Under the pieces are notes generated by a model. It saw only the letters and a program-made list of their open reading frames with translations, had not been told where the DNA came from and did no database searches. Source: Butyricimonas paravirosa (GTDB lineage: Bacteria; Bacteroidota; Bacteroidia; Bacteroidales; Marinifilaceae). From it: a DNA stretch of 64,000 nucleotides. The stretch is taken from contig NZ_CP043839.1 of the NCBI RefSeq assembly GCF_032878955.1, forward strand, positions 1,240,001-1,304,000. Direction: 5' to 3'. The stretch's first letter is position 1. Every line of letters starts with the position of its first letter. Positions 50,291 to 59,188 of this stretch are shown piece after piece. Position numbers and translations under genes: made by a program.

Positions 50291-53200
50291 ATGTGCAACA
50301 TTAAAAATCACCCAACATTAAGCTACAGGTTGATCAATAATGTCACCGGATGGGTGGCGTTCGTGGTGGCCAGTATTACTTACATTCTTACGGTCGAACC
50401 AACAGCCAGCCTTTGGGACTGTGGTGAGTTTATTACAACTTCAGTCGGACTGCAAGTAGGACACCCTCCCGGAGCGCCTCTATTCATGATTATCTCCCGA
50501 CTATTCGCCATATTCGCTCCAAGTCCCGAAACACAATCCTACATGATCAACATCATGTCTGCTCTATGTTCCGGGTTCACGATCTTGTTCCTGTTCTGGA
50601 CGATCACGCATCTGGCTAAAAAAGTCGTGGTAAAAGAAGGCGAAGAATGTTCCATGGGGCAACTGTGCGGGATCATGGGAGCCGGACTTATCGGGGCATT
50701 AACCTACACGTTTACAGACACGTTTTGGTTTTCAGCCGTCGAGGGTGAAGTGTATGCCATGTCATCTTTGTTCACGGCCGTCGTGTTCTGGGCAATTTTG
50801 AAATGGGAAAATGTTGCTTTTCAACCTTATGCCAATCGTTGGTTAATTTTTATCGCCTACATGGTCGGACTGTCCATCGGCGTTCACTTGTTGAACTTGC
50901 TCGTAATTCCTGCCATTGTATTCATATATTATTTCAAAAAATACGAAACCACCAAGTGGGGTATTATCAAATCAGCGGCCCTTTCTATCGTCATACTGGG
51001 CGTAATCATGTGGGGTATTATCCCGGGCGTGATTATCGTCGCAGGCTGGTTTGAATTGCTGTTCGTGAATGGCTTTGGAATGCCTTTCAACACGGGTGTT
51101 GTCATCTACGCGTTGCTCTTAATCGCCGGACTGACTTTCGGAATCCGGTACACGTTAAAACACAACCACACGGTAGTGAACACGATCTTAACCTGTTTCG
51201 TGGTCATGCTTATCGGGTACTCCTGCTACGCGATGGTCGTTATCCGTTCCGTAAGTAATCCCCCGATTGACGAAAATAGCCCGGACAACGTGTTCGCCCT
51301 GCTTTCTTATATCAGTCGTGATCAATACGGCCAAGAGCCATTGGTTTACGGCCCTTACTTCAATGCCCCGGTTATTGGCGTAGAGGATGCCGGACCTATT
51401 TATTACCAAAACGAAAAAACGGGTAAATATGATATTGTGGATCATAAAAAAGAAGTAAAATATGATCCTCGTTTCTGCACAATCCTCCCGCGTATGTATA
51501 GCCAAGCTCGTGAACCACAGGTATATTATGAGTGGGTGGGACAACCCAAAGGCCCCGTGTACATGGTAGACGGACAACCTGTTCAGAAACCAAGTTTCGG
51601 ACAAAACCTAAGTTTCATGTTCCGTTACCAACTCGGGCACATGTATTTCAGGTATTTCATGTGGAACTTCTCCGGGCGTCAGAATGATATTCAAGGACAT
51701 GGAGATTTCCGTTATGGTAACTGGATCTCGGGTATTCCTTTTATAGATAATATTCTGGTCGGTGATCAGAGCGTGATGCCGGACACGTTGAAACATGACA
51801 AGGCAAACAATAAATATTACATGCTTCCCTTTATCCTCGGGCTGCTGGGTATGTTCTATCAATATCAACGGGGAAAACAAGGGAAAAAAGATTTCTGGGT
51901 GGTTATGCTACTCTTCTTCTTCACGGGTATTGCCATCGTGCTTTACCTGAACCAATATCCGTATCAACCGCGGGAACGTGACTATGCCTATGCCGGATCG
52001 TTCTATGCCTTTGCCATTTGGATCGGTTTCGGGGTTCTCTATCTGTGGGATTTACTTCAGAAGAAGATGGATTCCCGCAACGCAGCTATTATTGTCACCG
52101 CTGTTTGCCTGTTCGCCGTTCCGGTAAATATGGCAGCACAAAACTGGGATGATCATGATCGTAGCGGACGTTATGCGACCATTGCTCATGCCAAGAACTA
52201 CCTAAGCACGTGTGCCCCGAACGCCATCCTGTTCACTTACGGGGATAATGATACGTTCCCTCTATGGTACGCACAGGAAGTGGAAGGTTTCCGCCGAGAT
52301 GTACGTATCGTGAACCTAAGTTTGCTTGCCGGAGACTGGTACATTGACCAGATGAAACGGAAAGCCTACGAAAGTGACGGGGTGCCCATTTCGTTCACGA
52401 AAGACCAATACCATGCCGGAGTACGGGACTTTGTCACGATTGAAGAACGAGTGCAACAACCTTTCAGCATGAAAGAAGTCATGGAATTTGTTGCCAGCGA
52501 CAGACCGGAAACCAAATCCAACCGTTACCAAGGAGGCGCCGTGGACTTCATCCCGACACGCAGCTTGTACATACCGGTGGATAAGGAAAAGGTTTTGGCA
52601 AATGGAACCGTACAACCTAAAGATTCCGCATTAATTGTAGACAGAGTAGAAATTCAATTAAAAGGTAGCTCTTTGAATAAATCACAATTAATGGTACTGG
52701 ATATATTAGCTACCAACAACTGGGAACGTCCGGTATACTTCGGAGTAGGTATGGGACAAGACAGTTACATGGGCTTCGATAAGTATTTCCAACTAGAAGG
52801 AGCTGCTTACCGGGTTGTACCTATTAAGTCGGAAAACAACGAGGCTTATTATGATTTCGGACGTATCAACACGGAGATCCTGTATGACAACCTGATGAAT
52901 AAATTTGTCTGGGGCAACATCAAGGACCCGAAAGTAAATATCGATCATTTCCATGATAACACCATCGCCGTGATGAAATACCGGAACACCTTCTTGCGTT
53001 TGGCAGAACAATTAATGCAAGAGGCCGCCACGGAAACACGGGTTATCGGGGACACGATTATCAATGAAATCACAGATTCAAGCAAAATTCAAGAGGCTGT
53101 CAGAGTGCTGGATAAATCTCTGGAAGAAATTCCGTTATATCAAGTTCCGGCTGACTTCTTCTTGTTAAATTACATCTCGATCTACTATGCTGCCGGCGAA

Positions 53201-53479
53201 AAAGAGAAGGGGAACGATCTGGCATGGGCACTGGCTCTTGACAACGCTCAAATGTTGAGATATATCGGATCACTTTCTCAGAATCGCAGAAAAGCATTGG
53301 GAAATGACGAGAGAAGAAGTATGCAGGCGTTACAAATGCTCGTCGACATGGCCAGAAGAAACGGGGAAAATGCCTTTGCCCAAGAAATTCAGGACATGGT
53401 GGAAAGCACGTTAAGCGGACGCCCTGTAACCAGCAAGCGGGTAAACAAAAATTTCCCGATGGCTAATCAAGACAAGTGA
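50291..53479 (+). CDS. DUF2723 membrane glycosyltransferase (GT117-like)
   Basis: A 1062-residue integral membrane protein. The N-terminal ~480 residues form the DUF2723 domain with many helices and the family boxes VEPTASLWDCGEFITTSVGL, QVGHPPGAPLF and FSAVEGEVYAMS. A motif QYPYQPRERDYAYAGSF follows near residue 580. A periplasmic region with NAILFTYGDNDTFPLWYAQE and a C-terminal helical part complete it. The family is related to protein O-mannosyltransferases and is conserved in Bacteroidota. The ATG at 50291 is chosen over an upstream GTG at 50216, which lies next to a possible promoter. Confidence 0.9.
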   Translation: MCNIKNHPTLSYRLINNVTGWVAFVVASITYILTVEPTASLWDCGEFITTSVGLQVGHPPGAPLFMIISRLFAIFAPSPETQSYMINIMSALCSGFTILFLFWTITHLAKKVVVKEGEECSMGQLCGIMGAGLIGALTYTFTDTFWFSAVEGEVYAMSSLFTAVVFWAILKWENVAFQPYANRWLIFIAYMVGLSIGVHLLNLLVIPAIVFIYYFKKYETTKWGIIKSAALSIVILGVIMWGIIPGVIIVAGWFELLFVNGFGMPFNTGVVIYALLLIAGLTFGIRYTLKHNHTVVNTILTCFVVMLIGYSCYAMVVIRSVSNPPIDENSPDNVFALLSYISRDQYGQEPLVYGPYFNAPVIGVEDAGPIYYQNEKTGKYDIVDHKKEVKYDPRFCTILPRMYSQAREPQVYYEWVGQPKGPVYMVDGQPVQKPSFGQNLSFMFRYQLGHMYFRYFMWNFSGRQNDIQGHGDFRYGNWISGIPFIDNILVGDQSVMPDTLKHDKANNKYYMLPFILGLLGMFYQYQRGKQGKKDFWVVMLLFFFTGIAIVLYLNQYPYQPRERDYAYAGSFYAFAIWIGFGVLYLWDLLQKKMDSRNAAIIVTAVCLFAVPVNMAAQNWDDHDRSGRYATIAHAKNYLSTCAPNAILFTYGDNDTFPLWYAQEVEGFRRDVRIVNLSLLAGDWYIDQMKRKAYESDGVPISFTKDQYHAGVRDFVTIEERVQQPFSMKEVMEFVASDRPETKSNRYQGGAVDFIPTRSLYIPVDKEKVLANGTVQPKDSALIVDRVEIQLKGSSLNKSQLMVLDILATNNWERPVYFGVGMGQDSYMGFDKYFQLEGAAYRVVPIKSENNEAYYDFGRINTEILYDNLMNKFVWGNIKDPKVNIDHFHDNTIAVMKYRNTFLRLAEQLMQEAATETRVIGDTIINEITDSSKIQEAVRVLDKSLEEIPLYQVPADFFLLNYISIYYAAGEKEKGNDLAWALALDNAQMLRYIGSLSQNRRKALGNDERRSMQALQMLVDMARRNGENAFAQEIQDMVESTLSGRPVTSKRVNKNFPMANQDK

Positions 53480-53547
53480 GATAACATATACGAATCATTC
53501 GTCCCTTCGTATGGAGGGACGAATTTTATTTATAAACTTAATACACA

Positions 53548-54640
53548 ATGATCACAATAGACCATATCAAAGAATTGGCAGAGCGAGGTGAAGCATTGAG
53601 GAGGTATCTTTGACATCGATGGCAAGAAGATACAACTCGCTGAAGAAGAGTTAAGAACACAAAACCCGTCCCTATGGGATAATCCCAAGGAAGCGGAGGC
53701 CTTGATGAAGAAAGTCCGGGAATTGAAATCTTGGATCGAGGGGTACGAACAGGTAACCTCAGCCGTGGGAGATTTACAGGTACTTTTCGATTTCGCCAAA
53801 GAGGGAGAAGCAACCGAGGAAGAAGTGGACGCCCAATACCAGGAGACCATACGAGTGCTGGAAGACATCGAGATGCGTAACATGCTGCGCCGGGAAGAAG
53901 ATCACTTCGGGGCCATCATGAAAATCAATTCCGGAGCCGGAGGTACGGAAAGTATGGACTGGGCCAGTATGCTGTACCGGATGTACATCCGCTGGGGAGA
54001 ATTAAACGGTTACAAGGTAAAACACGTGGATTACCAGGAAGGTGAAGAAGCCGGTATCAAATCAGCTACTCTCGAATTCGAGGGAGACTACGCTTACGGG
54101 TATCTGAAATCAGAAAACGGTGTTCACCGATTGGTTCGTTTATCGCCATATAACGCGGCCAATAAACGAATGACATCTTTTGCATCCGTGTTCGTTTATC
54201 CCGCCGTGGATGACACGATCGAGATCACGATCAATCCTGCAGACATCAGTTGGGACACCTTCCGAAGTGGTGGTGCGGGTGGTCAGAACGTGAACAAGGT
54301 GGAAACCGGAGTCCGGTTACGCCACGCTCCTACCGGAATCATGATCGAGAACACGGAATCACGTTCACAGCTGCAAAACCGTGAAAATGCCATGCGTTTA
54401 TTGAAAGCCCAATTGTACGAACTGGAATTACAAAAGCGTCAGGAAGAACGGGATAAAGTGGAAGGAACGAAAAAAAAGATCGAGTGGGGATCACAAATCC
54501 GCAGTTATGTATTCGACGACCGCCGGGTGAAAGATCATCGTACCAACTACCAGACATCAAACGTACAGGCTGTTATGGACGGAGAGATCAACGAGTTCAT
54601 CAAAGCCTACTTGATGATGTTCGGTGGCGGAGAAGAATAA
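53548..54640 (+). CDS. prfB: Peptide chain release factor 2, with programmed +1 frameshift
   Basis: Frame 0 runs from ATG 53548 for 21 codons to CTT followed by TGA (53611-53613); a Shine-Dalgarno-like AGGAGG sits just before (53596-53605). A +1 shift at CTT-TGA-C gives GAC ATC GAT and continues 342 codons to 54640, total 363 residues. RF2 terminates at UGA/UAA; the shift makes its level self-regulating. Downstream are the GGQ motif region SGGAGGQNVNKVETG, the stop-recognition domain (with SPYNAANKRMTSFASV), and a normal C-terminus. Confidence 0.97.
53596..53614 (+). promoter_or_regulatory. prfB programmed frameshift site
   Basis: AGGAGG, TAT, then CTT TGA C: the internal Shine-Dalgarno and slippery CUU-UGA-C site conserved in bacterial RF2 genes. 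Confidence 0.95.
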
Positions 54641-54743
54641 AAGCAATCAATTTATGATTTATGAATTACGATTTACGAAAAGAAAAAGCGTAGTTTTGTT
54701 GGAGGGAATCTAAAATCATAAATCTAAAATCTAAAATGAATAG
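54641..54743. other. AT-rich spacer with short iterations
   Basis: Contains TTTATGATTTATGAATTACG and, 50 bp on, TAAATCTAAAATCTAAAATG, which are partly complementary. No gene; resembles intergenic repeats common in this group. Confidence 0.45.
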
Positions 54744-55685
54744 ATGGATTTAAACTTTAATAGTTGCAAGATATTGATCGTCGGGGACGTGATGCTTGAC
54801 AAATACTATTTCGGAAAGGTGGAACGTATTTCCCCGGAAGCTCCAGTTCCGATAGTAAATATCGTGACCGAGGAATCCCGCTTAGGCGGGGCCTCGAACG
54901 TGGCCAACAACATCACAAGTCTTGGTGGGCAGGCCACGTTATGCGGGGCTATCGGCTATGACTTTTTCGGGAAAGAGATTGAACGCATGGCTCACCGGAA
55001 AGGGATCAAAACCGATTTTGTCAAAACCGAGCAACCCACGATCACGAAAGCGCGCATCATCGGTGGAAGACAACAGATTGTCCGTATAGACTACGAGCAA
55101 CATTTGGAACTTTCTGAAAAAGCAAGAGAAGATTTTCAAATCCATCTTGCCTCACTCTTCCAAGAGTTCCCTACCCTTGTTATTTCTGATTATGGAAAAG
55201 GCATGATCTCGGAAGAATTATGTTCGTTTTTGATAAAAACGGCAAAATCACATGGAACCCGTGTTATCGTGGACCCGAAAGGGCAAAACTGGAAGAAATA
55301 TGCAGGGGCCGACTTGATTACTCCTAATGTAAAAGAATTAAGTGACATCATTGGCCACCCGGTGAAAAATAACGACCAGGATATTGCCGTGGCAGCCTTG
55401 GAAATCGTTCATCACTACGGTTTATCAGCATTACTTGTCACCCGGAGCGAACAAGGGATGAGCTTGATTTCCGATCAAAATATTTTGCATCTCCCCACAC
55501 ATTCTCAAGAAGTATTTGATGTAAGTGGAGCCGGAGACACGGTTGTAGCGGCCCTTTCACTAGCCTTAACCCAAGGTCAGGAAATCACGGAAGCCATGCG
55601 CATCGCAAACGTGGCAGCCGGAATTGTTGTTCAGAAAATCGGAACAGCAACTCTCAGCGTAGAAGAATTAAACGCAAATCTATAA
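54744..55685 (+). CDS. D-glycero-D-manno-heptose 7-phosphate kinase (RfaE1/HldE kinase type)
   Basis: A 313-residue PfkB-family sugar kinase. It begins ILIVGDVMLDKYYFGKVERI followed by SPEAPVPIV, has RLGGASNVANNITSLGG, ADLITPNVKEL and the ATP/anion hole FDVSGAGDTVVAALSLAL near residue 260. These match the kinase domain of HldE/RfaE; the cytidylyl/adenylyltransferase domain is absent, so another gene must supply it. It would start ADP-heptose synthesis for the LPS core. Confidence 0.9.
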   Translation: MDLNFNSCKILIVGDVMLDKYYFGKVERISPEAPVPIVNIVTEESRLGGASNVANNITSLGGQATLCGAIGYDFFGKEIERMAHRKGIKTDFVKTEQPTITKARIIGGRQQIVRIDYEQHLELSEKAREDFQIHLASLFQEFPTLVISDYGKGMISEELCSFLIKTAKSHGTRVIVDPKGQNWKKYAGADLITPNVKELSDIIGHPVKNNDQDIAVAALEIVHHYGLSALLVTRSEQGMSLISDQNILHLPTHSQEVFDVSGAGDTVVAALSLALTQGQEITEAMRIANVAAGIVVQKIGTATLSVEELNANL

Positions 55686-55686
55686 G

Positions 55687-55716
55687 AAAAAAGGCTGTTT
55701 TAAAAACAGCCTTTTT
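55687..55716. terminator. Bidirectional terminator between heptose kinase and pdxT
   Basis: AAAAAGGCTGTTTT and AAAACAGCCTTTTT pair perfectly around TA, with A-runs and T-runs at both sides, between two convergent genes. Confidence 0.9.
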
Positions 55717-56281
55717 AAATCTTAGATACAAAGTATTTCAAGAATGCCGTATTATCTGTAAGCTCCGGATGGAAAGATGTTACCAACATATTCTTTTCTT
55801 CCGCTGCAACGATATGCCCATCAAGCTCACACAGAATTTTTACCCCATCCTTCACGCTCGTGATATAAGGGGCTCGAATAAACACCAACTCAATTTCTTT
55901 CGAATCTACCGCAGGGATCACCTTTTTCGTGGCAAAACTATCGATCTGGCTCCCGTAAGCATTACGCCGAACGGCAATATCCATCACGCCCAAATGAGTC
56001 ACTGAATCGTTCACGAGTTCTTTGGCCAGCAAGATCATTCCCGCACAAGTTCCCCATACCGGCAGCCCACTCTGGATTTTCCCGCGTAAAGGCTCCATAA
56101 GTCCGGTCCGATTAAGAATCTTTCCCATAGTGGTACTCTCCCCTCCTGGTAGAATGATTCCATCAATCTCTTCCAACTGCTCCGGGTATTTCACGATCAC
56201 GGGTTCATGACCAATAGCCTTAATCTGGCGTTCATGTTCAATAATCGCCCCTTGAAAACCTAAAATTCCAATCTTCTTCAT
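55715..56281 (-). CDS. pdxT: Pyridoxal 5'-phosphate synthase glutaminase subunit
   Basis: A 188-residue class-I glutaminase that feeds ammonia to PdxS in vitamin B6 synthesis. It has MKKIGILGFQGAIIEHERQI, ILPGGESTTMGKI near residue 45, the nucleophile Cys in PVWGTCAGMILLA, and the His-Glu pair in SFHPELT near residue 170. The ATG at 56281 fits the family; one 30 bp upstream does not. It follows pdxS, separated by a palindromic repeat element. Confidence 0.95.
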   Translation of the reverse strand: MKKIGILGFQGAIIEHERQIKAIGHEPVIVKYPEQLEEIDGIILPGGESTTMGKILNRTGLMEPLRGKIQSGLPVWGTCAGMILLAKELVNDSVTHLGVMDIAVRRNAYGSQIDSFATKKVIPAVDSKEIELVFIRAPYITSVKDGVKILCELDGHIVAAEEKNMLVTSFHPELTDNTAFLKYFVSKI

Positions 56282-56285
56282 GACA

Positions 56286-56370
56286 AAAAATATAAGGTTC
56301 ATAAAGTTCATAAAATCTATAAAGCAAGTTACCTTATGAACCTTACAAACCTTATGAACTTTATAAACTA
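56286..56370. repeat. Imperfect palindrome of 9-bp iterations between pdxS and pdxT
   Basis: Left arm GTTCATAAA, GTTCATAAA, ATCTATAAA; right arm (complement) GTTTATAAA, GTTCATAAG, GTTTGTAAG, GTTCATAAG. Same design as the element at 13604-13755. It sits inside the pdxST operon and could affect pdxT expression. Confidence 0.75.
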
Positions 56371-56373
56371 TTC

Positions 56374-57270
56374 TTACCAGCCTCTTTCAGCGTATTTGTT
56401 TTCCAATTTGCTAATTTCCAATCCGGACATAGCCTCTCCCAAGTTCTCTGACAATTCAGCCAATTTAACCGGATCGTTATAATAAGTCGTAGCTAAAACG
56501 ATAGCTCTCGCTCTCTTGGCAGGATCACCTGACTTGAAGATTCCAGAACCCACAAATACTCCCTCGCAACCCAACTGCATCATTAAAGCTGCATCAGCCG
56601 GAGTAGCAATACCACCGGCTGCAAAGTTTACTACCGGCAATTTACCATTCTCATGCACGAATTTTACTAAATCATAAGGGGCTCCCATCTCTTTGGCAAT
56701 CGTCATCAAAGCCTCTACCGGAGCCACTTGTACCTGATGAATATCATTGTTCAACTGACGCATATGTCTTACAGCCTCTACCACGTTTCCGGTTCCGGCT
56801 TCTCCTTTCGTACGAATCATAGAAGCACCTTCACCAATACGTCTTAAAGCCTCACCCAAATTACGGCATCCGCAAACGAACGGTACTTTAAACGCAGTCT
56901 TGTCAACATGATACAAATCATCTGCCGGCGTTAAAACTTCACTTTCGTCAATATAATCAATGCCAATGGCCTCCAAAATTTGTGCTTCCACGAAGTGACC
57001 AATTCTCACTTTTGCCATTACAGGAATAGACACGGCATTCTTTATAGCCTTGATCATCTGAGGATCAGACATTCTAGCCACGCCACCATCTTTACGAATA
57101 TCAGACGGCACTCTTTCCAATGCCATTACAGCACATGCCCCGGCAGCTTCAGCGATCTTTGCCTGTTCAACATTGGTTACATCCATAATAACCCCACCTT
57201 TTAGCATTTGTGCCAGATTTTTGTTTAATTCATAGTTCCCCATAAGGTTCTCGTTTATTAATGTGTTCAT
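56374..57270 (-). CDS. pdxS: Pyridoxal 5'-phosphate synthase lyase subunit
   Basis: A 298-residue TIM-barrel enzyme that builds pyridoxal phosphate from ribose 5-phosphate, glyceraldehyde 3-phosphate and PdxT-derived ammonia. It has MLKGGVIMDVTNVEQAKIAE, the active-site Lys in VMAKVRIGHFVEAQILEA, DESEVLTPADDLYHVDK and VNFAAGGIATPADAALMMQL. Length and motifs are typical. A TATATTTG box lies at 57384-57391 (minus) with a CCCCG/CGGGG hairpin in the leader. Confidence 0.96.
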   Translation of the reverse strand: MNTLINENLMGNYELNKNLAQMLKGGVIMDVTNVEQAKIAEAAGACAVMALERVPSDIRKDGGVARMSDPQMIKAIKNAVSIPVMAKVRIGHFVEAQILEAIGIDYIDESEVLTPADDLYHVDKTAFKVPFVCGCRNLGEALRRIGEGASMIRTKGEAGTGNVVEAVRHMRQLNNDIHQVQVAPVEALMTIAKEMGAPYDLVKFVHENGKLPVVNFAAGGIATPADAALMMQLGCEGVFVGSGIFKSGDPAKRARAIVLATTYYNDPVKLAELSENLGEAMSGLEISKLENKYAERGW

Positions 57271-57650
57271 AATAATAATTCCCCTCTCCTTCTAACGCTC
57301 CTGGGAGCCAAATATTTATGACTGAAAAGACCCGTTCCTCAAACGTTTCCGATCACTCAAAACACCCCCGCTAAAACGGGGAACAAATATAGCAATTTAG
57401 TTGAAAAAACTAACTTTATAAGCATATTTTAGTTGCAGACTGTAAGTACATAAAATACAGATACAAACAATCTAAAAGAATACTACCCATCTCACAATTC
57501 CCTCTAACACAAAAAATTTTACATGAAATGTATTATCAGAAGAAAAGATAGAAAGTCTAAATTTATCAAACACCCCCAATCCCTCCATAAATTAAACATG
57601 AAATTTGTGGAGTAAAGAACTTTCTACAAAAAGGAAAATTTACCTACCTC
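57271..57650. other. Intergenic region between pdxS and rpoD
   Basis: Holds the -7 box TATATTTG for pdxS (57384-57391, minus) and a CCCCG-N6-CGGGG hairpin (57365-57380). The AT-rich remainder, beyond the rpoD stop, shows no gene or RNA motif I can support. Confidence 0.5.
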
Positions 57651-58520
57651 TTATAAATACGTCTTCAACCGTTTACTACGGCACGAGTTTTTCAGTTTCT
57701 TGATAGCCTTGGATTTAATTTGGCGTACTCGTTCGCTTGTCAGACCTACCCGATCGCCAATTTCTTCCAACGACATGGCTGTATAACCACCCAAGCCGTA
57801 ATACATCCGCAAGATTAAAGCATCGCGTTCATCCAGAATCGTCAAATAACGATCTATTTCCGTCCGCAATGAATCGGCATTCATCTCCCGTTCGGCATCC
57901 GATATGGCATTATCCCCGGTAATCATCACGTCATACAAGTTGGAGGAATCCTCGTCTGCCGACAAAGGCGCATCCATGGATAACGGACGATTGGCAATCC
58001 GCAAGCTATCTTTAACCTCCTTCGCGGGAACATCCATTTTCAAGGCGATTTCTTCTGCCGTGGGTTCCCGTTGAAACTCTTGTTCCAAGCGGAAAAAGAA
58101 CTTATTCACTTTGTTAATACTACTAATTTTGTTCAATGGTAACCGAACTAAACGCGAATTTTCTGCGATTGCCTGTAAAATCGATTGCCGAATCCACCAT
58201 ACGGCATAAGAAATAAACTTGAATCCTTTCGTTTCGTCAAAGCACTCAGCAGCTTTTATTAATCCCAGATTGCCCTCGTTGATCAAATCCCCCAAACTCA
58301 AACCGTTATTCTGGTATTGCTTGGCCACGGAAACCACGAAACGTAGGTTACTCTTCACCAATAACTCCCGTGCCGCTCGGTCTCCCGATCGGATTTTCTT
58401 GGCTAAAGCAACCTCCTCATCCGGCGTCAACACGTCGATTTTCCCAATCTCCTGCAAGTATTTCTCTATCGAGAACGAATCCCTGCCAGTGATTTGTTTG
58501 CTAATTTTTAACTGTCTCAT
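57651..58520 (-). CDS. rpoD: Primary RNA polymerase sigma factor
   Basis: A 289-residue sigma-70 of the compact Bacteroidota type without the long N-terminal region 1.1. Visible: region 1.2 (SIEKYLQEIGKIDVLTPDEE), region 2 (LRFVVSVAKQYQNNGLSLGD, FDETKGFKFISYAVWWIRQ), region 3, and region 4.2 (SLEEIGDRVGLTSERVRQIK). It recognises the -33/-7 promoters seen across this window. The start ATG at 58520 (MRQLKISKQITGRDSFSIEK) is conserved in the family. Confidence 0.95.
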   Translation of the reverse strand: MRQLKISKQITGRDSFSIEKYLQEIGKIDVLTPDEEVALAKKIRSGDRAARELLVKSNLRFVVSVAKQYQNNGLSLGDLINEGNLGLIKAAECFDETKGFKFISYAVWWIRQSILQAIAENSRLVRLPLNKISSINKVNKFFFRLEQEFQREPTAEEIALKMDVPAKEVKDSLRIANRPLSMDAPLSADEDSSNLYDVMITGDNAISDAEREMNADSLRTEIDRYLTILDERDALILRMYYGLGGYTAMSLEEIGDRVGLTSERVRQIKSKAIKKLKNSCRSKRLKTYL

Positions 58521-58736
58521 AGGTCTCTTCGTATAATTGGCTTAAAGTTAATCATCTATTTCAGTAAAACAAATATTAGAGCTCTTTTTTTCGTATCTAC
58601 TTGAAGAAATATACGGGGATATATTAACTTTGTTGTCTGAAAACACCATTTAATTAAAACATACGCCATTAATTTAGAAATCATTCGAATAATTAGAATA
58701 AAACACCATTTGAATCGAGATAATTTTGCAAAAATC

Positions 58737-58767
58737 TTTGGCACAATAAAAAAAATACCTACTTTTG
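58737..58767 (+). promoter_or_regulatory. rpmH promoter
   Basis: TTTG (58737-58740), exactly 19 bp, TACTTTTG (58760-58767), 40 bp before the rpmH start. A model Bacteroidota promoter. Confidence 0.85.
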
Positions 58768-58807
58768 CAGTCCGAAGTGAGAAAATAATAACATAAGAAA
58801 TATTGCA

Positions 58808-58966
58808 ATGAAACGTACATTTCAACCATCCAACAGAAAGAGAAGAAACAAACATGGTTTCAGAGAAAGAATGTCTACCGCTAACGGTAGAGCAGTTCTA
58901 GCTAGAAGAAGAGCTAAAGGAAGAAAAAAATTGACTGTTTCTGACGAGCGCAGACACAAGCATTAA
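58808..58966 (+). CDS. rpmH: 50S ribosomal protein L34
   Basis: A 52-residue, strongly basic protein: MKRTFQPSNRKRRNKHGFRE, then MSTANGRAVLARRRAKGR and a KLTVSDERRHKH end. It matches L34 exactly in length and motif. It has its own promoter and ends 4 bp before a 13-bp terminator stem. Confidence 0.97.
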   Translation: MKRTFQPSNRKRRNKHGFRERMSTANGRAVLARRRAKGRKKLTVSDERRHKH

Positions 58967-58970
58967 TATA

Positions 58971-59000
58971 AAAAAAGCTGCTTTTACAAGCAGCTTTTTT
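58971..59000. terminator. Bidirectional terminator shared by rpmH and the Cys-rich gene
   Basis: AAAAAAGCTGCTT and AAGCAGCTTTTTT form a perfect 13-bp stem around TTAC. The right arm and loop are also the last codons and the stop of the minus-strand gene at 58984. Confidence 0.92.
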
Positions 59001-59139
59001 TATTCGTTCCTTTTCCCCCGCAACCGCAATTACAACTGCATCCTTTCCCCTTCTTTGCATTCCGAAACAAACGATAAGCACCTCTTCCCGCAAAAACAAG
59101 TGCTATCGCCACAATTATATACGTCAATATTAGTTGCAT
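58984..59139 (-). CDS. FeoB-associated Cys-rich membrane protein
   Basis: A 51-residue protein: one membrane helix (LILTYIIVAIALVFAGRGAY) followed by a basic linker and the Cys cluster KGCSCNCGCGGKG. This is the layout of FeoB-associated Cys-rich (P12-type) proteins, which are thought to assist ferrous iron uptake. It starts 49 bp after the feoB stop. Its last five codons and stop lie inside the terminator hairpin. Confidence 0.88.
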   Translation of the reverse strand: MQLILTYIIVAIALVFAGRGAYRLFRNAKKGKGCSCNCGCGGKGTNKKSCL

Positions 59140-59188
59140 TTCTATTCTCTAATTTTAGATTAATAATTCATGATACCGGGGACTCGTC

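Noticed and set aside
53548..53613. Apparent premature TGA in prfB, suggesting a pseudogene or sequencing error
   Set aside because: The CTT TGA C context with AGGAGG upstream is the programmed +1 frameshift of RF2; the downstream frame is intact.
57271..57400. A riboswitch-like leader for pdxS
   Set aside because: Only a 5-bp hairpin is present; no known riboswitch core could be recognised.
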